The translations under genes and the position numbers were made by a program. A DNA stretch of 64,000 nt from Datnioides undecimradiatus (taxonomy: Eukaryota > Chordata > Actinopteri > Lobotiformes > Datnioididae), in assembly GCA_008933995.1 (NCBI GenBank), contig WARS01000030.1, forward strand, positions 1,939,501-2,003,500. The letters run 5' to 3'. This document shows, piece after piece, positions 23,201 to 35,640 of the stretch (position 1 is the stretch's first letter; the number at the start of each line of letters is the position of its first letter). The notes beneath the pieces were generated by a model, which did no database searches, had not been told where the DNA came from, and was given only the letters and a program-made list of their open reading frames with translations.

Positions 23201-26200
23201 CACTGCTATTTGAGTGAGTGCGTTTTGCTGTTAAGAGCTGTGGAAGCTCAAATACTGTGTATTTTCAAAATGTGAAGACTTAGGCACTGGAAACTCATTT
23301 TCCCTTCAAGAACATCAAAATGCACAGTGTTCTGAGTTGGAAACGTCATTCTAACAGCTTTTGTTAGGAAATGACAGCATTCGCTATCACTGCTATTTGA
23401 GTGAGTGCGTTTTGCTGTTAAGAGCTGTGGAAGCTCAAATACTGTGTATTTTCAAAATGTGAAGACTTAGGCACTGGAAACTCATTTTCCCTTCAAGAAC
23501 ATCAAAATGCACAGTGTTCTGAGTTGGAAACGTCATTCTAACAGCTTTTGTTAGGAAATGACAGCATTCGCTATCACTGCTATTTGAGTGAGTGCGTTTT
23601 GCTGTTAAGAGCTGTGGAAGCTCAAATACTGTGTATTTTCAAAATGTGAAGACTTAGGCACTGGAAACTCATTTTCCCTTCAAGAACATCAAAATGCACA
23701 GTGTTCTGAGTTGGAAACGTCATTCTAACAGCTTTTGTTAGGAAATGACAGCATTCGCTATCACTGCTATTTGAGTGAGTGCGTTTTGCTGTTAAGAGCT
23801 GTGGAAGCTCAAATACTGTGTATTTTCAAAATGTGAAGACTTAGGCACTGGAAACTCATTTTCCCTTCAAGAACATCAAAATGCACAGTGTTCTGAGTTG
23901 GAAACGTCATTCTAACAGCTTTTGTTAGGAAATGACAGCATTCGCTATCACTGCTATTTGAGTGAGTGCGTTTTGCTGTTAAGAGCTGTGGAAGCTCAAA
24001 TACTGTGTATTTTCAAAATGTGAAGACTTAGGCACTGGAAACTCATTTTCCCTTCAAGAACATCAAAATGCACAGTGTTCTGAGTTGGAAACGTCATTCT
24101 AACAGCTTTTGTTAGGAAATGACAGCATTCGCTATCACTGCTATTTGAGTGAGTGCGTTTTGCTGTTAAGAGCTGTGGAAGCTCAAATACTGTGTATTTT
24201 CAAAATGTGAAGACTTAGGCACTGGAAACTCATTTTCCCTTCAAGAACATCAAAATGCACAGTGTTCTGAGTTGGAAACGTCATTCTAACAGCTTTTGTT
24301 AGGAAATGACAGCATTCGCTATCACTGCTATTTGAGTGAGTGCGTTTTGCTGTTAAGAGCTGTGGAAGCTCAAATACTGTGTATTTTCAAAATGTGAAGA
24401 CTTAGGCACTGGAAACTCATTTTCCCTTCAAGAACATCAAAATGCACAGTGTTCTGAGTTGGAAACGTCATTCTAACAGCTTTTGTTAGGAAATGACAGC
24501 ATTCGCTATCACTGCTATTTGAGTGAGTGCGTTTTGCTGTTAAGAGCTGTGGAAGCTCAAATACTGTGTATTTTCAAAATGTGAAGACTTAGGCACTGGA
24601 AACTCATTTTCCCTTCAAGAACATCAAAATGCACAGTGTTCTGAGTTGGAAACGTCATTCTAACAGCTTTTGTTAGGAAATGACAGCATTCGCTATCACT
24701 GCTATTTGAGTGAGTGCGTTTTGCTGTTAAGAGCTGTGGAAGCTCAAATACTGTGTATTTTCAAAATGTGAAGACTTAGGCACTGGAAACTCATTTTCCC
24801 TTCAAGAACATCAAAATGCACAGTGTTCTGAGTTGGAAACGTCATTCTAACAGCTTTTGTTAGGAAATGACAGCATTCGCTATCACTGCTATTTGAGTGA
24901 GTGCGTTTTGCTGTTAAGAGCTGTGGAAGCTCAAATACTGTGTATTTTCAAAATGTGAAGACTTAGGCACTGGAAACTCATTTTCCCTTCAAGAACATCA
25001 AAATGCACAGTGTTCTGAGTTGGAAACGTCATTCTAACAGCTTTTGTTAGGAAATGACAGCATTCGCTATCACTGCTATTTGAGTGAGTGCGTTTTGCTG
25101 TTAAGAGCTGTGGAAGCTCAAATACTGTGTATTTTCAAAATGTGAAGACTTAGGCACTGGAAACTCATTTTCCCTTCAAGAACATCAAAATGCACAGTGT
25201 TCTGAGTTGGAAACGTCATTCTAACAGCTTTTGTTAGGAAATGACAGCATTCGCTATCACTGCTATTTGAGTGAGTGCGTTTTGCTGTTAAGAGCTGTGG
25301 AAGCTCAAATACTGTGTATTTTCAAAATGTGAAGACTTAGGCACTGGAAACTCATTTTCCCTTCAAGAACATCAAAATGCACAGTGTTCTGAGTTGGAAA
25401 CGTCATTCTAACAGCTTTTGTTAGGAAATGACAGCATTCGCTATCACTGCTATTTGAGTGAGTGCGTTTTGCTGTTAAGAGCTGTGGAAGCTCAAATACT
25501 GTGTATTTTCAAAATGTGAAGACTTAGGCACTGGAAACTCATTTTCCCTTCAAGAACATCAAAATGCACAGTGTTCTGAGTTGGAAACGTCATTCTAACA
25601 GCTTTTGTTAGGAAATGACAGCATTCGCTATCACTGCTATTTGAGTGAGTGCGTTTTGCTGTTAAGAGCTGTGGAAGCTCAAATACTGTGTATTTTCAAA
25701 ATGTGAAGACTTAGGCACTGGAAACTCATTTTCCCTTCAAGAACATCAAAATGCACAGTGTTCTGAGTTGGAAACGTCATTCTAACAGCTTTTGTTAGGA
25801 AATGACAGCATTCGCTATCACTGCTATTTGAGTGAGTGCGTTTTGCTGTTAAGAGCTGTGGAAGCTCAAATACTGTGTATTTTCAAAATGTGAAGACTTA
25901 GGCACTGGAAACTCATTTTCCCTTCAAGAACATCAAAATGCACAGTGTTCTGAGTTGGAAACGTCATTCTAACAGCTTTTGTTAGGAAATGACAGCATTC
26001 GCTATCACTGCTATTTGAGTGAGTGCGTTTTGCTGTTAAGAGCTGTGGAAGCTCAAATACTGTGTATTTTCAAAATGTGAAGACTTAGGCACTGGAAACT
26101 CATTTTCCCTTCAAGAACATCAAAATGCACAGTGTTCTGAGTTGGAAACGTCATTCTAACAGCTTTTGTTAGGAAATGACAGCATTCGCTATCACTGCTA

Positions 26201-29200
26201 TTTGAGTGAGTGCGTTTTGCTGTTAAGAGCTGTGGAAGCTCAAATACTGTGTATTTTCAAAATGTGAAGACTTAGGCACTGGAAACTCATTTTCCCTTCA
26301 AGAACATCAAAATGCACAGTGTTCTGAGTTGGAAACGTCATTCTAACAGCTTTTGTTAGGAAATGACAGCATTCGCTATCACTGCTATTTGAGTGAGTGC
26401 GTTTTGCTGTTAAGAGCTGTGGAAGCTCAAATACTGTGTATTTTCAAAATGTGAAGACTTAGGCACTGGAAACTCATTTTCCCTTCAAGAACATCAAAAT
26501 GCACAGTGTTCTGAGTTGGAAACGTCATTCTAACAGCTTTTGTTAGGAAATGACAGCATTCGCTATCACTGCTATTTGAGTGAGTGCGTTTTGCTGTTAA
26601 GAGCTGTGGAAGCTCAAATACTGTGTATTTTCAAAATGTGAAGACTTAGGCACTGGAAACTCATTTTCCCTTCAAGAACATCAAAATGCACAGTGTTCTG
26701 AGTTGGAAACGTCATTCTAACAGCTTTTGTTAGGAAATGACAGCATTCGCTATCACTGCTATTTGAGTGAGTGCGTTTTGCTGTTAAGAGCTGTGGAAGC
26801 TCAAATACTGTGTATTTTCAAAATGTGAAGACTTAGGCACTGGAAACTCATTTTCCCTTCAAGAACATCAAAATGCACAGTGTTCTGAGTTGGAAACGTC
26901 ATTCTAACAGCTTTTGTTAGGAAATGACAGCATTCGCTATCACTGCTATTTGAGTGAGTGCGTTTTGCTGTTAAGAGCTGTGGAAGCTCAAATACTGTGT
27001 ATTTTCAAAATGTGAAGACTTAGGCACTGGAAACTCATTTTCCCTTCAAGAACATCAAAATGCACAGTGTTCTGAGTTGGAAACGTCATTCTAACAGCTT
27101 TTGTTAGGAAATGACAGCATTCGCTATCACTGCTATTTGAGTGAGTGCGTTTTGCTGTTAAGAGCTGTGGAAGCTCAAATACTGTGTATTTTCAAAATGT
27201 GAAGACTTAGGCACTGGAAACTCATTTTCCCTTCAAGAACATCAAAATGCACAGTGTTCTGAGTTGGAAACGTCATTCTAACAGCTTTTGTTAGGAAATG
27301 ACAGCATTCGCTATCACTGCTATTTGAGTGAGTGCGTTTTGCTGTTAAGAGCTGTGGAAGCTCAAATACTGTGTATTTTCAAAATGTGAAGACTTAGGCA
27401 CTGGAAACTCATTTTCCCTTCAAGAACATCAAAATGCACAGTGTTCTGAGTTGGAAACGTCATTCTAACAGCTTTTGTTAGGAAATGACAGCATTCGCTA
27501 TCACTGCTATTTGAGTGAGTGCGTTTTGCTGTTAAGAGCTGTGGAAGCTCAAATACTGTGTATTTTCAAAATGTGAAGACTTAGGCACTGGAAACTCATT
27601 TTCCCTTCAAGAACATCAAAATGCACAGTGTTCTGAGTTGGAAACGTCATTCTAACAGCTTTTGTTAGGAAATGACAGCATTCGCTATCACTGCTATTTG
27701 AGTGAGTGCGTTTTGCTGTTAAGAGCTGTGGAAGCTCAAATACTGTGTATTTTCAAAATGTGAAGACTTAGGCACTGGAAACTCATTTTCCCTTCAAGAA
27801 CATCAAAATGCACAGTGTTCTGAGTTGGAAACGTCATTCTAACAGCTTTTGTTAGGAAATGACAGCATTCGCTATCACTGCTATTTGAGTGAGTGCGTTT
27901 TGCTGTTAAGAGCTGTGGAAGCTCAAATACTGTGTATTTTCAAAATGTGAAGACTTAGGCACTGGAAACTCATTTTCCCTTCAAGAACATCAAAATGCAC
28001 AGTGTTCTGAGTTGGAAACGTCATTCTAACAGCTTTTGTTAGGAAATGACAGCATTCGCTATCACTGCTATTTGAGTGAGTGCGTTTTGCTGTTAAGAGC
28101 TGTGGAAGCTCAAATACTGTGTATTTTCAAAATGTGAAGACTTAGGCACTGGAAACTCATTTTCCCTTCAAGAACATCAAAATGCACAGTGTTCTGAGTT
28201 GGAAACGTCATTCTAACAGCTTTTGTTAGGAAATGACAGCATTCGCTATCACTGCTATTTGAGTGAGTGCGTTTTGCTGTTAAGAGCTGTGGAAGCTCAA
28301 ATACTGTGTATTTTCAAAATGTGAAGACTTAGGCACTGGAAACTCATTTTCCCTTCAAGAACATCAAAATGCACAGTGTTCTGAGTTGGAAACGTCATTC
28401 TAACAGCTTTTGTTAGGAAATGACAGCATTCGCTATCACTGCTATTTGAGTGAGTGCGTTTTGCTGTTAAGAGCTGTGGAAGCTCAAATACTGTGTATTT
28501 TCAAAATGTGAAGACTTAGGCACTGGAAACTCATTTTCCCTTCAAGAACATCAAAATGCACAGTGTTCTGAGTTGGAAACGTCATTCTAACAGCTTTTGT
28601 TAGGAAATGACAGCATTCGCTATCACTGCTATTTGAGTGAGTGCGTTTTGCTGTTAAGAGCTGTGGAAGCTCAAATACTGTGTATTTTCAAAATGTGAAG
28701 ACTTAGGCACTGGAAACTCATTTTCCCTTCAAGAACATCAAAATGCACAGTGTTCTGAGTTGGAAACGTCATTCTAACAGCTTTTGTTAGGAAATGACAG
28801 CATTCGCTATCACTGCTATTTGAGTGAGTGCGTTTTGCTGTTAAGAGCTGTGGAAGCTCAAATACTGTGTATTTTCAAAATGTGAAGACTTAGGCACTGG
28901 AAACTCATTTTCCCTTCAAGAACATCAAAATGCACAGTGTTCTGAGTTGGAAACGTCATTCTAACAGCTTTTGTTAGGAAATGACAGCATTCGCTATCAC
29001 TGCTATTTGAGTGAGTGCGTTTTGCTGTTAAGAGCTGTGGAAGCTCAAATACTGTGTATTTTCAAAATGTGAAGACTTAGGCACTGGAAACTCATTTTCC
29101 CTTCAAGAACATCAAAATGCACAGTGTTCTGAGTTGGAAACGTCATTCTAACAGCTTTTGTTAGGAAATGACAGCATTCGCTATCACTGCTATTTGAGTG

Positions 29201-31676
29201 AGTGCGTTTTGCTGTTAAGAGCTGTGGAAGCTCAAATACTGTGTATTTTCAAAATGTGAAGACTTAGGCACTGGAAACTCATTTTCCCTTCAAGAACATC
29301 AAAATGCACAGTGTTCTGAGTTGGAAACGTCATTCTAACAGCTTTTGTTAGGAAATGACAGCATTCGCTATCACTGCTATTTGAGTGAGTGCGTTTTGCT
29401 GTTAAGAGCTGTGGAAGCTCAAATACTGTGTATTTTCAAAATGTGAAGACTTAGGCACTGGAAACTCATTTTCCCTTCAAGAACATCAAAATGCACAGTG
29501 TTCTGAGTTGGAAACGTCATTCTAACAGCTTTTGTTAGGAAATGACAGCATTCGCTATCACTGCTATTTGAGTGAGTGCGTTTTGCTGTTAAGAGCTGTG
29601 GAAGCTCAAATACTGTGTATTTTCAAAATGTGAAGACTTAGGCACTGGAAACTCATTTTCCCTTCAAGAACATCAAAATGCACAGTGTTCTGAGTTGGAA
29701 ACGTCATTCTAACAGCTTTTGTTAGGAAATGACAGCATTCGCTATCACTGCTATTTGAGTGAGTGCGTTTTGCTGTTAAGAGCTGTGGAAGCTCAAATAC
29801 TGTGTATTTTCAAAATGTGAAGACTTAGGCACTGGAAACTCATTTTCCCTTCAAGAACATCAAAATGCACAGTGTTCTGAGTTGGAAACGTCATTCTAAC
29901 AGCTTTTGTTAGGAAATGACAGCATTCGCTATCACTGCTATTTGAGTGAGTGCGTTTTGCTGTTAAGAGCTGTGGAAGCTCAAATACTGTGTATTTTCAA
30001 AATGTGAAGACTTAGGCACTGGAAACTCATTTTCCCTTCAAGAACATCAAAATGCACAGTGTTCTGAGTTGGAAACGTCATTCTAACAGCTTTTGTTAGG
30101 AAATGACAGCATTCGCTATCACTGCTATTTGAGTGAGTGCGTTTTGCTGTTAAGAGCTGTGGAAGCTCAAATACTGTGTATTTTCAAAATGTGAAGACTT
30201 AGGCACTGGAAACTCATTTTCCCTTCAAGAACATCAAAATGCACAGTGTTCTGAGTTGGAAACGTCATTCTAACAGCTTTTGTTAGGAAATGACAGCATT
30301 CGCTATCACTGCTATTTGAGTGAGTGCGTTTTGCTGTTAAGAGCTGTGGAAGCTCAAATACTGTGTATTTTCAAAATGTGAAGACTTAGGCACTGGAAAC
30401 TCATTTTCCCTTCAAGAACATCAAAATGCACAGTGTTCTGAGTTGGAAACGTCATTCTAACAGCTTTTGTTAGGAAATGACAGCATTCGCTATCACTGCT
30501 ATTTGAGTGAGTGCGTTTTGCTGTTAAGAGCTGTGGAAGCTCAAATACTGTGTATTTTCAAAATGTGAAGACTTAGGCACTGGAAACTCATTTTCCCTTC
30601 AAGAACATCAAAATGCACAGTGTTCTGAGTTGGAAACGTCATTCTAACAGCTTTTGTTAGGAAATGACAGCATTCGCTATCACTGCTATTTGAGTGAGTG
30701 CGTTTTGCTGTTAAGAGCTGTGGAAGCTCAAATACTGTGTATTTTCAAAATGTGAAGACTTAGGCACTGGAAACTCATTTTCCCTTCAAGAACATCAAAA
30801 TGCACAGTGTTCTGAGTTGGAAACGTCATTCTAACAGCTTTTGTTAGGAAATGACAGCATTCGCTATCACTGCTATTTGAGTGAGTGCGTTTTGCTGTTA
30901 AGAGCTGTGGAAGCTCAAATACTGTGTATTTTCAAAATGTGAAGACTTAGGCACTGGAAACTCATTTTCCCTTCAAGAACATCAAAATGCACAGTGTTCT
31001 GAGTTGGAAACGTCATTCTAACAGCTTTTGTTAGGAAATGACAGCATTCGCTATCACTGCTATTTGAGTGAGTGCGTTTTGCTGTTAAGAGCTGTGGAAG
31101 CTCAAATACTGTGTATTTTCAAAATGTGAAGACTTAGGCACTGGAAACTCATTTTCCCTTCAAGAACATCAAAATGCACAGTGTTCTGAGTTGGAAACGT
31201 CATTCTAACAGCTTTTGTTAGGAAATGACAGCATTCGCTATCACTGCTATTTGAGTGAGTGCGTTTTGCTGTTAAGAGCTGTGGAAGCTCAAATACTGTG
31301 TATTTTCAAAATGTGAAGACTTAGGCACTGGAAACTCATTTTCCCTTCAAGAACATCAAAATGCACAGTGTTCTGAGTTGGAAACGTCATTCTAACAGCT
31401 TTTGTTAGGAAATGACAGCATTCGCTATCACTGCTATTTGAGTGAGTGCGTTTTGCTGTTAAGAGCTGTGGAAGCTCAAATACTGTGTATTTTCAAAATG
31501 TGAAGACTTAGGCACTGGAAACTCATTTTCCCTTCAAGAACTTCAAAATGCACAGTGTTCTGAGTTGGAAACGTCATTCTAACAGCTTCTGTTAGGAAAT
31601 GACAGCAATCATGACAGGTCCTATTTGAGTGAGTGCGCTTTGGTGTTAAGAGCTGTGGAAGCTCAAATACTGTGTA
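11284..31676 (+). repeat. Homogeneous 187-bp satellite core, ~109 head-to-tail copies
   Basis: The word cttaggcact starts at 11311, 11498 and 11685, and again at 31320 and 31507. Between 11311 and 31507 the distance is exactly 108 x 187, so there is no net insertion or deletion in 20 kb. Units look identical apart from one position: units 1-5 and the last (109) have gaacttcaaaatg, units 6-108 have gaacatcaaaatg. The last unit diverges after about 31590. The monomer is 39% GC by count (73 of 187). Each copy contains gttggaaacg (11368-11377 in unit 1) and a perfect 6-base dyad ctaaca-gcttt-tgttag. No frame of 60 codons or more is open anywhere between 11060 and 31476. Size and homogeneity fit a centromeric or pericentromeric satellite. 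Confidence 0.97.
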
Positions 31677-32499
31677 TGAGTAACATGAAGCAGTAAAGAT
31701 AACACTAGAAGTACATTGCACCGTTGCTCGTCAGCTCATATCAGTGAAACACACTTACTCAAATAGCCCCTTTCACAAAAGCTGTCATTTCCTAACAACA
31801 GTTGTTAGAATCAATTTTTTTTAACCTCACTCGATATATCTGTCATTTCATAACAAAAGCTGTTAGAATGAAGTTTCCAACTCAGAATACTGTGCATTTT
31901 GATGTTCCTGAAGGGAAAATGACTTTGCTGTCTCTAAGTGTTCACATTTTGAAAATACACAGTATTTGAGCTTCAACAACTCACAACAGTAAAACGCACT
32001 CACTTAAATAGCAGTGATAGTGAATGCTGTCATTTCATAACAAAAGCTGTTAGAATGAAGTTTCCAACTCAGAATACTGTGCATTTTGATGTTCTTGAAG
32101 GGAAAATGACTTTGCTGTCTCTAAGTCATCACATTTTGAAAATACATAGTATTTGAGCTTCCACAACTCACAGCACTACAACACTCTCAGTCAAATAGCA
32201 GTGATAGTGAATGCTTTCATTTTTTAACAACAGCTGTAAGAATGAAGTTTCCAACTCAGAATACTGTGCATTTTGATGTTCTTGAAGGGAAAATGAGTTT
32301 GCTTTCCCTAAGCTTTCACGTTTTGAAAATACACAGTATTTCTTCTTCTTCAGCTTTTAACAACAAAAAGCACTCACTTAAATCGGCCCTGTTGTGTCAT
32401 GTCGAGCAGTGGTCTGATGCAGGACATATACAGTAAATTAATATTTTAAACTGTCATACATTATTAAAAAATACTAATGTATGTAATGTATGTTCTCAC

Positions 32500-32665
32500 A
32501 CAACGCTGAAATGCATTGATTTAAACAATAGAATTCTTTGTCATGGTTGTCAATTCTTCTGTTGTTCTGGTTATATCCAGGATGATTTGAGCCTTCGTCC
32601 CTGGATGTCCCAGCACTGTCCATACGATTAGTGTTGTTCAGGAGCACATTTTGCCTTTTCTTGGG
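32500..32665 (-). pseudogene. piggyBac-like transposase fragment, copy 3
   Basis: The minus strand reads gtgctcctgaacaacact ... gtgctgggacatccagg ... ataaccagaacaacag ... caaccatgacaaag, aligning throughout with the fragment at 9050-9165. The reading recalls YNQNNRRIDNHDK. It sits between diverged satellite units and is too short and broken to encode a protein. Confidence 0.45.
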
Positions 32666-32984
32666 AAAGTAGAAAACAAGAACATATGCCTCAGTGGCAC
32701 ACTAAACTCTCAATTATAAAGCACTAATGGAGAGAGCTGTTATTTACATTTGAAGGCGTTTAGAATTAAGGTTTCGGCTGCATCTGGAATAATACGAAGG
32801 CAAAAAGAGTTTGATTTCAGTAACTCTTCAAATATAGGAAAACTCTGCTCCTTCAACTGAGAACAGCAATGTGCACTCACTCAAATAGCACTGATAGTGA
32901 AAGCAGTCATTAATTGTAGTTTGACCTGTCAACAGTGAAATTTGTCATCCTTTAAAAAAAATGTAATCATGTTCTCACACAACA

Positions 32985-33125
32985 TTGAGATGCATTGATT
33001 AAAACAATAGAATACCTTGTCATGGTTATCAATTCCCCTGTTGTGGTTCTATTGCAAGATCCAGGGACACCTGCAGTTCCCAGCAGTGGCCATATGAAGG
33101 GTGTTCTTCAGGACCACATTTTGCC
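32985..33125 (-). pseudogene. piggyBac-like transposase fragment, copy 4
   Basis: A further copy of the same fragment, about 480 bases from copy 3 and in the same orientation (gtcctgaagaacaccct, cactgctgggaactgcagg, gataaccatgacaaggtattctattg). The spacing and shared flanks suggest tandem duplication of a mixed piggyBac-plus-satellite unit. Confidence 0.45.
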
Positions 33126-34956
33126 TTTTTTTGGGGGGGGAGTAGGAAACAACAACATAAGCCTCAGTGACACAATAAACACACAATTATGGAGCACTAA
33201 TAGAGAGAGCTGTCATTTACAATTAATAGCCTTTAGAATTAAAATTACAACTCAGAATAGTGTGCATCTGGATTAATACAAAGGCAGTCAGAGTTTGATT
33301 TCAGTAAGTCTTCAGATTTTGGAAATACACACTATATCTGCTACCTCAGATCATAACAGTAACGTGCGCTCAACTAGTACTGATAGTGAAGCAGTCATTT
33401 CCAACCAAATCAGTTAGAATAAGTTCCCAACTCAGAATACTGTGCATTTCGATGCTTTTGAAGGCAAAAAAACTTTGGTTCAGTTCGCAACAATAACATG
33501 AAGCAGTAAAGATAACACTAGAAGTACATTGCACCGTTGCTCCTCAGCTCATATCAGTGAAACACACTTACTCAAATAGCCCCTTTCACAAAAGCTGTCA
33601 TTTCCTAACAAAAGTTGTTAGAATCAATTTTTTTTAACCCCACTCGATATATCTGTCATATCTTAACAAAAGCTGTTAGAATGAAGTTTCCAACTGAGAA
33701 TACTGTGCAGTTTGATGATCTTGAAGGGAAAATGACTTTGCAGTCTCTAAGTCTTCCCATTTTGAATATACACAGTATTTGAGCTTCCACAGCTCCAAGC
33801 ACTGAAACGCACTCAGTCAAATAGCAATGATAGTGAATGCTGTCATTTCTTAACAAAAGCTGTTAGAATGAAGTTTCCAACTCAGAATACTGTGCATTTT
33901 GATGTTCTTGAAGGGAAATTTAGTTTGCTGTCAGTAAGTCTTCAGATTTTGAAAATACACAGTATATCTGCTTCCACAGCTCACAACAGTAAAACTCACT
34001 CACTGTCGCAAAAGCTGTCATTCCTTAACAAAAGCTGTTAGCAAGATGTTAGCTCCTTCAGCTCATAACAGTAAAGTGCACTCAAATAGTACTGATAGTG
34101 AAGCAGTCATTTCCAAACAAATAAGTTAGAATAAGTTCCCAACTCAGAATACTGTGCATTTTCATGTTCTTGAAGGAAAAATGAGTTTGGTTTTAGTAAG
34201 CCTTCAGATTTTTAAAATATACAGTATATCTGCTCCTTCAGCGCATAACAGTAAAGTTCACTCAAATAATACTGATAGTGAAGCAGTCATTTCCAAACAA
34301 ATAAGTTAGAATAAGTTCCCAACTCAGAATACTGTGCATTTCGATGCTCTTGAAGGCAAAAAGAGTTTGGTTCAATTCACAACAGTAACGTGAAGCAGTA
34401 AAGATAACACCAGAAGTACATTGCAAATTAGCTATGACTGAAAGCATAGTTGCTCCCCCTAGTGACCATTTTGTGCACTGTTTCGCCTCAGCTCAGAACA
34501 GTGAAACACACTCACTCAAATAGCCCATTTCACAAAAGCTGTCATTTCCTAACAAAAGCTGTTAGAATCAAGTTTCCAACTCAGAATACTATGCATTGAA
34601 GGGAAATTCAGATTCAGATTTTGAAAATACACAGTATATCTGCTTCTTCAGGTCACAACAGTAAACCGCACCCACTTAAATAGTTGCAAAAGCTGCCATT
34701 TCCTACCAAAAGCTGTTAGAATCAAGTTTCCAACTCAGCATAGCTTGCAGCTTTACAAATCTAAAGGCAAACAAAAGTTGGTTTCAGGACGTTATACGAT
34801 TCAGGAATTACACCTTAAATGTGCATCTTCAGCTCTAAACTGTGAATTCAGGCACATTCAAATTGCACTGATAGCCATAGCTGTCATGTACTAATCATAT
34901 CCTTCAGAATCATGTTTCCACCTGAGAATAGTTGTGCTCTAACACAACAATGAAAT

Positions 34957-35310
34957 CTACTGAATAAAAAATACCATTACCTTGTCAAGGTTGTTGACTT
35001 CCCTTTTGTTCTGGCTGTAGTTCAGGATGATTTGGAGCTTTTTGTCTTGCCAGTAGCTCACAGCAGTATCCCGATGAAAAATAACCACTTTTGAGTACCA
35101 ACCACCTTCAAACTCTGCAAGTTCGTCTTCCTCATCAGTTGAATCTTCCTCGACAGTTGAACAATAATCCTTGTCATTTTCAGTTTTCTCCTCTCCGCAT
35201 GACACTTCTTCCCCTTCTGCAGGTTTCTGGTCTCTCTCATCCTCCACAGGGTTTCAAATGATGACCTTCTAGTGCGGTGGAGCGTCCCTTCAATATTCAT
35301 GTGACAGGCC
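34957..35310 (-). pseudogene. Best-preserved piggyBac-like remnant, copy 5
   Basis: The minus-strand frame from about 35247 has an acidic N-terminal part (CSTVEEDSTDEEDELAEFEG) fused to VVIFHRDTAVSYWQDKK, LQIILNYSQNKREVNNLDK and a stop at 34957. The acidic start and the LLST-H / KKPEII / YN-x-x-K-GGVD-like tail match the two ends of piggyBac-type transposases. The ~400 residues normally between are missing, so this is an internally deleted relic. The family call rests on motif recall, not a search. Confidence 0.5.
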
Positions 35311-35422
35311 CACTGAAAGATCAAAGATCACATCAAAGCTCACGTTGTTTTTTTGTTGTTGTCTTGTGAAGACGTAACCGAAGGAACATCAAAGGGTGAT
35401 GTTTTAACATCTTTAGCTTTGA

Positions 35423-35428
35423 AAGTGA

Positions 35429-35471
<43 letters not shown>

Positions 35472-35640
35472 CAATGTCAGTTGGAAGTGAGGAATGTGTG
35501 TCAGACAGGTGTCATATGAGGTTGAGGTGTACGTGTCTCTTAGATGGAAGTAATCTGGGTACGTTATGTGTGTGTGCATGTGTGTGTATGTGTTTGAGTG
35601 GCAGTGCTTGTGCTCTCATTTACTGAGAGCACAATAGTGT
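35423..35640. repeat. TG microsatellite block, inverted counterpart of 9.9-10.1 kb
   Basis: A pure TG run at 35430-35467 and interrupted TG repeats to about 35595. Together with flanks such as atgtgaccca and gcccactgacctttg it mirrors 9840-10140 in reverse. Confidence 0.85.

Larger units (their letters stand above)
31679..34950 (-). repeat. Inverted satellite block with progenitor-like units
   Basis: Units here run on the opposite strand (aacaaaagctgttagaat, tttccaactcagaatactgtgc, attttgatgttcttgaaggg). The switch lies within 31677-31740. Units at 31838-32360 and 33660-33960 are the closest relatives of the core: on the minus strand they read gttggaaacttcattct and share the core's catttga/ctcaaatac words. 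The word aagctgttagaatgaag recurs at 187-base spacing at the left end. Frames in this block are artefacts. Confidence 0.85.

Noticed and set aside
11284-31676. CRISPR-like regular repeat array
   Set aside because: The whole 187-base period is repeated; there are no unique spacers, and the context is vertebrate DNA.
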